NCBI RefSeq assembly: GCF_002288925.2
Contig: NW_022098045.1
Location: 2,368,237-2,432,236, forward strand
DNA: 64,000 bases
Direction of reading: 5' to 3'
DNA from: Delphinapterus leucas
Lineage: Eukaryota > Chordata > Mammalia > Artiodactyla > Monodontidae
Of the stretch, positions 10,879-20,850 are shown piece by piece. A program made the translations under genes and the position numbers. How positions within the stretch are numbered: position 1 is the first letter of the stretch; each line of letters starts with the position of its first letter. Below the pieces are notes generated by a model. That model saw only the letters and a list, made by a program, of their open reading frames with translations, made no database searches and was not told the origin of the DNA.

Positions 10879-12091
10879 TTTTTTGGTCAAAATTAGTAAA
10901 CTTTACTTAAACTTCAAAAAATAAAATCATAAAAAGAGTAGCTTTTGCTTTGCTCTTCAGGAGGATCAGATGTAACAACCCACAGTAGGAACTACCCCTA
11001 AGAAGTTAAAATACCCTTTACCCCGAATCAAGCCACATGCAAGAAGGATCCTGGATTTGGGGACAGGTCTGGTGTAGGTGGGGCAGGTAGGAGAACACCA
11101 CAGCGGGTGACTGGGTTCTGAGACAGCACAAGTGGAGAACAAGACAAAAGCCCTGGCAGAAATGGGACCAGAACTGCAACAGGAAACTCTGTCACAAGGA
11201 GCTATGTACAAAGGAGCCGGACTGGGGCCTGCACCCCGTGGGGAAGGGGAGGAATGCAGAGCACCCTGAAGCCGCCCTTCACCTTGCCAGGTGCCACTGC
11301 CCACTGCTCACCCTCAGTTCTCCTCATCATTGTCATCTGGGCTGATGGCTGGGCTAGTGAGGCTATAGGGGGGCTGGTGGGTGAGTAGCTAGGGGAGGCG
11401 GGCAAGTAGGTCGAGCGTTTGGGGGAAGCAGGAGAGTAGGTGGGGCTGGTGGGTGAGTACTTGGGGGAGGTGGGTGAGTAGGTGGGCGAATACTTGGGGG
11501 AGGTTGGGGTATAGACCAGAGAGGCTGGTAAGCAGGAGATGTTGGTGAGTATTTTGGGGTGGTGGGCGAGTAGCTGGGACTGGTAGGAGCGTACTTGGGG
11601 GAGGTGGACGAATATTTCGGGCTTGTAGGAGAGTACTTGGGAGAGGTCAGGTGTACTCTGGTGAGCTGTGGCTGTAGGAAGGACTGGTTGGGGTGTACTT
11701 TGCCAGAGGTCGGGCTGTAGCTGGGAGGGCTGGGGCTGTAGCTGGGCGAACTTGGGGTATAAATGGGAGACTGTAATGTGTATCGTGGGCTCAAAGGGGA
11801 GTAGCTTGGCGAGGTCGGGGAGAAGCTGGGTGAAGTCGGAGAGTAGCTTGGAGCGGTTGGGCTGTAGTTGGGGCTCCTCAGCGTGTAGTTGGGACTAGTA
11901 GGTGAGTAACTGGGGGATGTTGGGCTATAGCTGGGTGACATCTGGGTGTAATTAGGACTGGTTGGAGAATAGTTAGGGCTGGTGGGCAAGTAGCTTCGGG
12001 AAGCTGGTGAGTAGCTGCTTGGTGATGTAGGCGGGTAGCTGGGCAAGGTGGGAGAGTAGCTGGGTGAAGCTGGTGAGTAGCTGGGAGGGGT
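10879..12091 (-). pseudogene. POLR2A: Processed pseudogene of RNA polymerase II large subunit (C-terminal domain and 3' UTR)
   Basis: On the minus strand, 12,091 down to 11,314 encodes roughly the last 36 heptads of the Pol II C-terminal domain: repeated Y-S-P-T-S-P-S/K/N units with the changes (K or T at position 7) typical of the distal half. The normal C-terminus is present, ending [16 protein letters not shown] then TGA (stop at 11,314-11,316); the DDSDEEN of the parent is here DDNDEEN. About 430 bp of non-coding sequence follow, probably the parental 3' UTR, ending near a T6 run at 10,879-10,884 that may be a degraded A tail. There are no introns. The frame is lost at least three times: a compensating pair near 11,700 and 11,648, and a further shift near 11,520. 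The rest of the gene is absent, so this is not functional coding sequence. The 5' side joins an L1 3' UTR directly at 12,091/12,092. The identification is strong; the exact 3' end is uncertain. Confidence 0.9.
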
Positions 12092-12942
12092 TATATATAT
12101 CTTTATTCTTTTTCAGATCCTTTCCCTTATAGTTTATTACAAGATATTGAATATAATTTCCTGTGCTTGACAGTAGGACCTTGTTGTCTATTTATTTTAT
12201 ATATATTAGTTTGTATCTGCTAATCCCATACTCCTAAGATATACACCCCCCCCTTCCACTTTGGTAACCAGAAGATTGCTTTCTATGTCTGTGAGTCTGT
12301 TCCTATTCTGTAAATAAGTTCATTTGTATCATTTTTTTAGATTCCACATATAAGTGATATCGTATGATATTTCTCTTTGTCTGACTTACTTCCCTTAATA
12401 TGATTATCTCTAGGTCCATCCATGTTGCTGCAAATGGCATTATTTCCTTCTTTTTTATGGGTGAGTAATATTCCATTATATATATATAAATACCACATCA
12501 CCTTTATCCATTCATCTGTTGATGGGCATTTAGGTTGCTTCCATGCCTTGGCTACTGTAAATAGTGCTGCTATGAACATTGGGGTGCATGTATCTTTTAG
12601 GATTGAGTTTTGTCTGGATACATGCCTAGGAGTGGGATTGTTAGATCATATGTTAGCTCTATTTTTAGTTTTTAAAGGAAGCTCCATACTGTTTTCCATA
12701 ATGGCTCATACCAATTTACATTCCTACCAACAGTGTAGGAGGGTTCTCTTTTCTCCACATCCTCTCCAGCATTTATTTAAATAATAGACTTTTTGATGAT
12801 GGCCATTCTGAATGGTGTGAAGTGATACCTCATTGTAGCTTTGATTTGCATTTCTCTAATAATTAGCAATATTTAGCATCTTTTCATGTGCTTGTTGGCC
12901 ACCTGTATGTCTTCTTTGGAGAAATGTCTATTTAGATCTCCT
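12092..12942 (-). mobile_element. L1 LINE 3' fragment lacking its extreme 3' end
   Basis: Minus-strand end of ORF2 plus most of the 3' UTR. Landmarks include antisense CATTCATCTGTTGATGGGCA, GGAGTGGGATTGTTAGATCA and GATATTGAATATAATTTCCT. The last ~110 bp of 3' UTR and the A tail, present in the copies at 22,757 and 40,139, are missing. Instead the sequence passes from the L1 TA-rich segment straight into the POLR2A retrocopy. The 5' truncation is near 12,942. Confidence 0.85.
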
Positions 12943-13059
12943 GAACAATGTCAAGTACTTTAAAAGCACTTTTCAGAAAAACAAACTTTAGTGACTTTAC
13001 AAGTAAAATTTGTACTGCCTGGAATGGAACTCTCCTCCTTTACATCATATACTCTTGTA

Positions 13060-13340
13060 CATATTTTAAGGCCTAACTTATATATGTATCTTCTTCCTCT
13101 GTGATGCCTCTCCTACTAATGCAGACAGATTCTTCTAACTGCATCATCACAGCATGATCCATTTGATCCTTTTGATACATTACATATGTACCAGTGATAT
13201 ACTGATGTGTCTATACTTCCACTTCATTGGCAACATCTCATAAGCAGTCTTTTGAAATTCATATTTGTAAACCTCTCCCCATCCCACCCCAGTCTCCGTC
13301 CATAGTGCTTAGTATTGTATCTGACACGGTAGTTTTACAA
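13060..13340 (+). mobile_element. L2 3' fragment (tentative)
   Basis: Resembles a diverged L2 3' end: 'tctgtgatgcctctcctact' early, then 'tccatagtgcttagtattgtatctgacac', the counterpart of the L2 phrase 'cccagtgcctagcacagtgcctggcac'. Weak. Confidence 0.35.
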
Positions 13341-13389
13341 TACCTGAATTTTAAAAAAAATGACGTAGTATTTTAACATATCACAACCT

Positions 13390-13560
13390 ATTTATCTAAT
13401 CCTCTACCAATGGCATTTGTGTCCCCCCACACACTTTTTTGTTATTACATACAATGCTTCAGAAAACATCCTTGTTCCTGTCTTGTATGTGCGTGAGAAT
13501 TTCTTTAGGAGTTCTAGAGGCAGAATTTGTGGATCACAGAGTACATATAATATGTGTAAT
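13390..13560 (-). mobile_element. Old L1 3' UTR fragment (tentative)
   Basis: The order 'tacaatgcttcagaaaacatccttgt', 'gtgtgagaatttct'-like, 'aggcagaatttgtggatcac' parallels the antisense 3' region of old L1M elements. Diverged and short. Confidence 0.3.
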
Positions 13561-13639
13561 TACAATCATAGTTGACATTTGGTACTCATACCCTCCTATG
13601 CTTTGGGAACTTCCTATTTTGTTAATATGGTGGGAGGCG

Positions 13640-13960
13640 GAACCTACTTTCCACTATAAACACTAAAAATGTCAAATACTTTCTATCTCAGCTTCCCTTG
13701 CACCTAGGGTGTGGACACATGATCTTGCCCGGGTACTTGGAATTGGGAGTTAATGAATCAGGTGAGAGGAACTCTGGATCACTGTGTAGGTCATTGCACA
13801 AGATTAAATTTTATAGCAATAGTGGCACCCATGCTATTGGGTGGCATTTAGTATACAAAGATAGCTCTGTTTACTATGTAGGCTTCAACAACTGTTGTTT
13901 GGTGAAATCACAGTGGGGTTCTCATTAAACCAGTTGTATGGTGTGATTTTTGGCACTGTT
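13640..13960 (+). mobile_element. Possible MLT1-like LTR remnant
   Basis: 'cagcttcccttgcacctagggtgtggacacatgatc' resembles the 5' region of old MaLR LTRs (compare 29,395). The remainder is not recognisable. Confidence 0.25.
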
Positions 13961-15434
13961 TTTGGTGCAAAGCCCTGTCTCTAATTGTCTAGGCTTCCTA
14001 ATGATTCTATGAGCTACTGCAAATCCTTTTAATAGTTTCCTGTTTTGCTTAAATCAGTTGAACTTGGTTATTTTTAGTTTCCAACTAAAAATGCTGACTG
14101 TTATAGATGAGCACCAGGAGTGGGCAGGGAGTGTTGTTTCTAAATATGCTAAAGAGTTTAAAAAAAAAGAAATGACGTTCTCAAATTTTTAACTTAGGGC
14201 ATAGACTGAAAATTAGCTAAAGAAATCTGACCAGTACATATGATAATGGAATCTGAGCATGCTAGACCAATAAAAAGGAAGAATATAATTTAAGATTTAA
14301 CAATTTACCTATAAGGGTACCCTATTCAGAAATTTGATTTCTAATTCACTAGCTTAAACGTCTGGAAGTGGTTTTAAATGTTTTCTGTTTTAGTTGACTT
14401 AAATCTAGACTATAGTTCATATTAAAATAAATTGACATACCATAAAGAACAAAAGAAAAAAGAATTAAAGATTTGGGAGGTAGACGTGTTGGATTAATTT
14501 GTTACATGAATCGTACTCTCCTCACTCTTAACTGTATTCCTAAAGTGGGTCCAGAAGGCAATTTCTTTACCAAATCCTTGAGAAAAATACATTAGACAGG
14601 AGAATGCCAGCATCTTATATACACCCTCCATTTCAGTGAGGATGAAAAGTTTCTAGGTTAGCAAAAGTTAATTGGAAGCACTTAATCAATAGAGGCAAAT
14701 GGGCATGATTACCATAAAGGTAAATAGTAAATCCTTGATCATAAGACAAAGTGACTACTTGATCAGAGCTTCCCATTATGAACCATGTGTTATCAAATCA
14801 AAGTAACCCAACAGTTGGTCATGTCCAGAAGTGTTCTATCATCAAATGGAAGTGATATAAAAGGAACCAATCCTGAGAATATCCAAGACACAAGTAAGTT
14901 GCACAAGCAGATAACCCACATTCTGAGCCAGCTATCTGCCACACTGTCATTTTCCCCTCAATCTCATTTAAGTTCTTGTGGGGAGTTTCTTAATACCTAA
15001 ATATTTGACTCTGGTTAACAGATTAGTCTACATGATTTTCTGGCACCAAGTGGAAGTAAACTGCTACTGCCTTACAACTCCACTCAAAGTTGACACTAAA
15101 GGAAAGTAAGAAGGAATTCCTCCTAATGGGTGGAATGTTGAGTATTTCAGGTAAATCTCCAGACTTCATGGAAGGTGTGGCTTGGGTAATGAATCTATAC
15201 TCATTCAACATCATTGGCTAATGGACCTGGAAGGAGGAAGATAGGAATCTTAGAGACAAGGAGGTTTGAGAAGAAAAATACATGGATAGACCTCTTCTAA
15301 TGGACCCAATCCTTCAGGAAAAGAGGCTATGCATGGGTGTAGCAACATCAATGTTTACTTCTGAAGGCTGATTTGGTTACCATTGCTGAATGCCTAACTT
15401 GCCAACAGCAGCACTTATTCTCAACGTTTTATGT
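13961..15434. other. Unrecognised sequence
   Basis: About 1.5 kb with no recognisable gene or repeat. Two open frames (14,785-15,000 plus; 15,023-15,214 minus) are short and featureless. Confidence 0.45.
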
Positions 15435-16185
15435 GATAAATCCATTAGTTTTTTATTGCCACATAAAAATTATCACAAAATTAGCGGCTTCTAACAACAT
15501 AGTTATTATTTCACAGTTTCCATAGGTCAGAATTTTACACATGGCTTAGCTGAGTCCTTTACTCAGCGTCTCACAAGGCAGCAATCAAGGTGTTGGCCAG
15601 ACTACATTTTTATTTGGAGGCTTGACTGGGGAAGAATCCAATTCTAAGCTTATTCAGGTTGTTGGCTGTATGACTGAAGGCCGTGGCTTTTTGCTGGTTA
15701 TTGTCTGGAGGCTATCCACATTTCCTTGGCATGTAGTCTTCATGAACATGGCCACTTACTTCATCAAATCCACAAACAAAACTGGCTTTTTGGGGCCTGT
15801 GTTCTATGCTGTCACGTAAGGTCCTGTGCTTAGAAGGCCCACGCTTGGTTTAATGCTCTTCTGTAGCTGTTTTGAAATCCTTCATAATTTTTAAACAAGG
15901 GGTCTCACATTTTGCTTTTGCACTGGACCCCACAAATTATGTAGCCAGTCCTACCTGCAAGGAGAGTCCATTGCTCCAGTGTGTTAAGATAGAGATTTTT
16001 ATAACATGATGTAATCATGAAAATGATATCTTTTGCCATATAATATAATGTAGTCACAGGAGTGCCATTCCATTACCTTTGCCATAATCTACTGGCTAGA
16101 GCCAAGTCACAGACTCTGCCCACACTCAAGAGGAGAGGATTATACAACAGCATGAATACCAGGAGGTAGGAATCCCCAGAGCCCT
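15435..16185 (+). mobile_element. Ancient LTR-like interspersed repeat, copy 2
   Basis: Same family as 5262-5812. Shows ATTGCCACATAAAAATTATC, CACAGTTTCCATAGGTCAG, GCGTCTCACAAGGCAGCAA, TGACTGGGGAAGAATCC and, near the right end, 'cacactcaagaggagaggattata' and ATACCAGGAGGTAGG. Probably an old LTR; family name not assigned. Confidence 0.5.
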
Positions 16186-16864
16186 CCACTTACGGTCTTC
16201 CTGCAATAGTACCATAAACGAGTAGAGTAGGTGGAGAGCAGGTAGCTAGAAAGGATATAGATTGTATTTCTCTCTGCCATGATTTTGGTAGCACCCTGAT
16301 TGCGTGGAGTTTCTGACTATCTTATTTACTGTCATTTTATCCCACACAGCATTGCCTCCAAGGAATTGATTTATAGTTTACAGTTTATTCCTTACCACCT
16401 GCCTTATAGGTTGTTAGAAATTACTACTGAAGCCTAACTTATGGTGCTAGGTGGGAATGCAATATCTTGAGAGGTCAGAATGTTGTTTTGCATAATGTAT
16501 TGTATGCTTGACACCAGCAAAAAATACGTGGTACAGTTTTTCTCAGAGCCAGAATGCATGGCTCTGAGAATCAATGACTATAAGTGATGGTTCACAAAAA
16601 GATACCTAATGCCCTACTTATACATTTTTTGCATCCTGTCTTCAGAACACTAATTTTTAATGGTTTAGAGGTCTTAATATCTAAAATAAATGGTTATACC
16701 AGGGGGAAAAGTAAAGTTTAATTGAACTGAAGGTGGAAAGAGTTAATTGGCCACAATTCATTCCCCTTGACAAAGAAGGAAAAAAGGTGGTTGGATGTTG
16801 CAGAGATGATTTATTCTATTTTTGAAGGGTAATAGGCTTGTTGCTGCACAATGAGAGTAAAGAA
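16186..16864. other. Unrecognised sequence
   Basis: No gene or confident repeat seen. Confidence 0.45.
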
Positions 16865-17167
16865 GAATATTGATGAAATCCTGTCTTCACAATTTTTATA
16901 ATTCTTATTTATTTTTCTTTCCTTATTTCATTATCTGAGAGCTCTGGTACATTATTGAAAAGCAGGGGCTTTAGTGGGCATCTGTGTATTGTGACCCTAA
17001 AAAGAATATTTCTAGTTTTTTGCTCATGAAGTATGATGCTTATGGAAGGTTTTTATTAAATGACCTTCAGTTAAGCCCATTTTCTTCTATTGTTTGTTTG
17101 CTATTTTAAAAAAAATCATGAATGCATATTGACTTTTTCAATGCAGTTTTTCCTCAATGGAAATAGT

Positions 17168-17362
17168 CATGTTATTCTTTTTTTTTTTTTTTTTTTTTTN
17201 NNNNNNNNNNNNNNNNNNNNNNNNNNNNNNNNNNNNNNNNNNNNNNNNNNNNNNNNNNNNNNNNNNNNNNNNNNNNNNNNNNNNNNNNNNNNNNNNNNNC
17301 CTGCATCGGCAGGTGGACTCTCAACCACTGCGCCACCAGGGAAGCCCCATGTTATTCTTTTA
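17168..17362 (-). mobile_element. CHR SINE, short form, containing the assembly gap
   Basis: A T run at 17,179-17,199 is followed by Ns and then the SINE head (CCTGCATCGGCAGGTGGACT to CCACCAGGGAAGCCC). Direct repeats CATGTTATTCTTTT begin at 17,168 and 17,348. The hidden part should be the middle of a short-form CHR SINE. Confidence 0.9.
17200..17299. other. Assembly gap of exactly 100 N
   Basis: The run is exactly 100 bases, a common placeholder length. It starts in the homopolymer tail of a SINE, where short-read or Sanger assembly often stalls. By comparison with the copy at 23,979-24,222, about 144 bp plus some extra T bases are expected to be missing. Confidence 0.95.
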
Positions 17363-17802
17363 ATCTATTAATGTGGTAAATCACACCAATTGGTTTCTGA
17401 GCTTGAACCATTCTGGAATTCCTGGAATAAACCCTACTTGGTAAGCTCTAGCTCTAGCTCTTCAGTGCTGAATTTGATTTGTTAATTTTCTATTTAGGAT
17501 TTTGCATCTATACTTATAAATGGCATCCTAATACAATTTTCCATTCTTGTATTGTCCTTGTCCGGTTTGATTTTGAAGGTAAATTAGGTAGTATATTAGT
17601 CAGGGTTCAGTTTGAAGCAACAGAATACACACTATGTAAAAAGGGAATTATCCTATAGGATATTAATGGCTTACTTAGAGATACATTGCTAGTGCTGAAA
17701 AAGAGATTTTATCTGAATTTCCAGGAACTACACCCAAATCCATATTGCAGAACTGGGTTATCAAAGTAGATACTGCCAGTGCTGCAATCAAGAATTTGAA
17801 AA

Positions 17803-17882
17803 ATTAAGATGACATGATACTATACGTAGAAAACCTTAAAGTCTCCACCAAAAAACTATTAGAACTAATAACTGAATTCAAT
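17803..17882 (+). mobile_element. L1 ORF2 scrap in sense orientation
   Basis: Translates in the plus strand to DMILYVENLKVSTKKLLELI, a conserved stretch of the L1 reverse transcriptase beside the catalytic region. It is wedged between antisense L1 segments. It may extend left to about 17,750. Confidence 0.75.
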
Positions 17883-18237
17883 TGGCTAATGATATTGAGT
17901 AGCTTTTCATATGCTTATTGACCATTTGTATATCTTTTTTGGAGAACCATCTATTTGGATCCTTTGCTTCTTTTAGAATTGGGTTATTTATCTTCTTACT
18001 ATTAAGTTGTAATAGTTCCTTTTATATTTTAGTACAACTCAGATATACGATTTACAAAATTTTATCTCATTCTGTGGGTTGACTTTTTACTTTCTTAAGG
18101 GTGTCCATTGGAGCACAAATGTTTTTAATTTGATAATGTCCAATTTATCTATTTTTTCTTTTGTCGCTTATGCTTTTAGTGTCGTATTGAAGAAACCATG
18201 GCCTAATCCAAGGTCATGAAGATTTTGCCTATTTTTT

Positions 18238-18502
18238 TGGACATATATACACTACCAAACGTAAAATAGATAGATAGTGGGAAGCAGCCGCATAGCACAG
18301 AGAGATCAGCTCCGTGCTTTGTGACCATCTAGAGCGGTGGGATAGGGAGGGTGGGAGGGATGGAGACGCAAGAGGGAAGAGATATGGGGACATATGTATA
18401 TGTATAACTGATTCACTTTGTTATAAAGCAGAAACTAACACACCATTGTAAAGCAATTATACTCTAATAAATTTGTTTTTTTTTAAAAAAGCACAAAAAC
18501 AA
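18238..18502 (+). mobile_element. Young-type L1 3' end insertion
   Basis: A 5'-truncated copy holding only the L1 3' UTR: ACTACCAAACGTAAAATAGA, GTGGGAAGCAGCCGCATAGC, then ATAACTGATTCACTTTGTTA, AATAAA and a T8/A tail region. TGCCTATTTT flanks it on both sides. Very similar to the 3' UTR at 58,040 and, in antisense, at 54,175. Confidence 0.85.
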
Positions 18503-18804
18503 TTATGCCTATTTTCTTCTAAAAGTTTAAAAGTTTTTGCTCTCACATTTAGGTGTTTGATATATTTTGAGTTAGTTTTTGTGTTCAGTGTGAGGTAAGG
18601 GTCCAACCTCATTGTTTTGTATACAGCTATTCATTTGTCCCAGCACTATTTGTTTATAATATTGTTCTTTCCCTATTAGTGGTCTTGGCACCCTTGCCTA
18701 AAATCTGTTGATCATGGCTGTGTGGCTTCATTTCTGGACTCTCAGTTCTATTACATTAATTTATATGTTTACCTTTATGCCAGTACCACATAGTCCTGAA
18801 ACTT

Positions 18805-19122
18805 TGTGGTAAGTTTTTTTTTTTAATTAATTAATTAATTTAATTTTGGCTGTGTTGAGTCTTCTTTGCTGTGCACGGGCTTTCTCTAGTTTTGGCTAGC
18901 GGGGGCCGCTCTTCGTTGTAGTGCGTGGGCTTCTCATTGCAGTGGCTTCTCTTGTTGCAGAGCACGGGCTCTAGGCGCACGGGCTTCAGAGTTGTGGCTC
19001 ACGGGCTTAGTTACTCCGTGGCATGTGGGATCTTCCCGGACCAGGGCTCAAACCTGTGTCCTCTGCATTGGCAGGCGGATTCTTAATCACTGCGTCACCA
19101 GGGAAGTCCTGTGGTAAGTTTG
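18805..19122 (-). mobile_element. CHR SINE, long form
   Basis: Body about 18,819-19,109 with tail side (TTAA)n and head side GTCACCAGGGAAGTCC. Direct repeats TGTGGTAAGTTT at 18,805 and 19,110. Inserted in the antisense L1. Confidence 0.95.
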
Positions 19123-19252
19123 GAATGATCATCTTACTTCCAAATTTATATTAGTTTTGACATTACACACAATTTGTTTATCTTGGGTTGTACTTAAGAG
19201 GTAGTCAGCACTAGTATATCCTTATAATTATGGAGTTTTATGGTTAGAGGCA

Positions 19253-19470
19253 ATAAAGCATAATGATTATGGGCATAGGAGTTTAGAATCAGAGAGACCT
19301 GGATTTGAAATGATTGTACCACTTCCCGATGTGGAAACCTGTATAATCCTCTCTGAGCTTCAGTTTTCAATCTTAAGATGGGAACAATAATACTTACATT
19401 AGTAGATTTTTGTGAGGACTAAATGAGTTAATATATAGAAAATGCTCAGTAAAGATAGGCTTTATTTTCT
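19253..19470 (+). mobile_element. MIR
   Basis: Clear sense order: AAAGCATAATGATTATGGGC, 'gaatcagagagacctggattt', 'cctctctgagcttcagttttc', GTGAGGACTAAATGAGTTAA, ATGCTCAGTAAA. One of the better preserved MIRs here. Confidence 0.85.
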
Positions 19471-20144
19471 TGGACAGAATGTCAATTTGCATTACATGTT
19501 TATCATGTGTGTACAATGACAGTATATTGACTTATACTTTGATTAAGAAAATAGCAATAAGCTCCCAGATGTTGGGAGCTCATTTTTCAACAAATATGAG
19601 AAAAAAATGGGGGCTCATTTCTCCAGAAGAGGAGAAAAGTAAAGCAAAAGTGCCTGTGGAGAACTGTGGGGAGGAGGAGGCAAAAAGAATCTAGGCATGG
19701 TCATTCTCCAGGAATTTAAGAAAATTTTTTTCTCTAATAATTCTTTTAAAATAGTTTAAATAGTTGGTCTGCCTGCAAAGGCTTGTAGCCTCTTTTGCAG
19801 ACATCAAGGAATGTACTTTCAAACAACCTCTTGGAATCCCTTCTCAGAACTTATTATTGAGTATGGGCCTCTGTGAGAGAGAGCAGGGTAGGTTTCTACT
19901 TAACCTGTGTCAGCTCTCAGATTATAATTTCAGCTGTATTTTAAAACATAATTTTTAAAAAAACCCATAAATCTTTAAAAAACAAATATAGCAAGAGTTC
20001 AAAGGACATAGGTTAAGCATTTTCCAGCATGTAGGGACCAATCTACTAAACTCAGGCATTAACACTATTACTGTATTGAAAAGGTCTTGGGCTCTTTTTC
20101 TGTTATTTTTGGGAAACTATTTGTTAGCAATTTTCTTTTCCAAA
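19471..20144. other. Unrecognised sequence
   Basis: Contains a 74-codon plus-strand frame (19,470-19,694) without recognisable features. Nothing else seen. Confidence 0.45.
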
Positions 20145-20445
20145 TTACTCCTGGGAGGAAGCTTCAGTAGCCTCATCCACAAGTAGTTCAAGTGAAAAGA
20201 AAGCCTGTTGGGGATTTTGAACAGTCAGCGATGCAACACGAGGTGGCACTCTCATCCCAGTGAGTGTTGTAGAGCAACACGTCAGATAAAGGATACACAG
20301 CTTCAGGAGATTGTGGTAGGTCTGAACGCCATTGGGTGACTGCCTGACAGACTGAACAGCTAATGGGGCACAGAGCCATAGATGAGATTGAGACAATACG
20401 CTGGTACAGTTTGGCAGAAGGCAGAACGTAGTATAGCAACCACCT
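20145..20445 (-). pseudogene. Unidentified protein-like block, possibly a small retrocopy
   Basis: GC content is higher than in its neighbours. Two overlapping minus-strand frames of 83 codons are each balanced in composition. One ends LLVDEATEASSQE then TAA at 20,145. The block stops abruptly near 20,445, where AT-rich sequence resumes. I could not recognise the parent protein, and I see no clear A tail or flanking repeats. It could equally be a chance frame or an old repeat. Confidence 0.2.
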
Positions 20446-20589
20446 GAGAAAAATAACTAGCGTCTGGACAGTGCTTTATAGTACACTGATTAGTTACCTT
20501 TACTATTATTTAATCTTTATAACAATCATCTTTTCACTGCTGCTCCATACACAAGCCTAAAACAAACATTAGATAATGACACTGCTATG

Positions 20590-20850
20590 TAGAAATAATG
20601 AATCCCTGTGGTCCTCATGATAAAATCCCACTTTGTCTCCAGCCTTCACCCTTTCTTCATTACTGAAATATATGAAGTTCCTGAAATACATCCTACTCTG
20701 TCTCTGTGATTTTGTGTATAATGGCATTCTACCTAGAACATTCTTTGTCCTTTCATCTTCATGGATGATTCCTGCTCCACCTTTCTGAGTCAACACAAAT
20801 TTTACCTCGTAGAAGGCTTCCTTGACCACCTCCACTGGGCAGTAATGTGA
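20590..20850 (+). mobile_element. L2 3' fragment
   Basis: Sense L2 order: 'ggcattctacctagaacattctttg', 'catcttcatggatgattcctgctcc', 'tcaacacaaattttacctcgtagaaggcttccttgaccacc', the last being the hallmark of the L2 3' region. Confidence 0.6.

Larger units (their letters stand above)
16865..17590 (-). mobile_element. L1 ORF2 fragment, antisense, interrupted by a SINE
   Basis: The antisense ORF2 order continues across the SINE at 17,168: 'ttgaaaagcaggggctttagtgggcat' and GTATGATGCTTATGGAAGG-type text to its left, 'aatctattaatgtggtaaatcacacc' and TTTTGCATCTATACTTATAA to its right. Diverged and untranslatable. Confidence 0.65.
17883..19250 (-). mobile_element. Old L1 ORF2/3' region, antisense, split by an L1 end and a SINE
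   Basis: Antisense landmarks: 'agtagcttttcatatgcttattgacc', 'caaattttatctcattctgtgggttg', 'gttgatcatggctgtgtggcttc'. The host sequence is interrupted at 18,238-18,502 and 18,805-19,122 and resumes after each. The 3' end of the element is not present at its left edge. Right edge approximate. Confidence 0.7.

Noticed and set aside
11363..12046. A 227-codon open frame rich in Y-S-P-T-S-P repeats as a possible expressed protein
   Set aside because: It is the heptad region of a 5'-truncated, intronless, frameshifted POLR2A copy. It has no proper start codon and its C-terminal ~50 residues are out of frame.
11380..12091. A CRISPR-like or minisatellite array, from the regularly spaced 21-bp units
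   Set aside because: The 21-bp period encodes the seven-residue Pol II heptad; there are no distinct spacers and the genome is mammalian.
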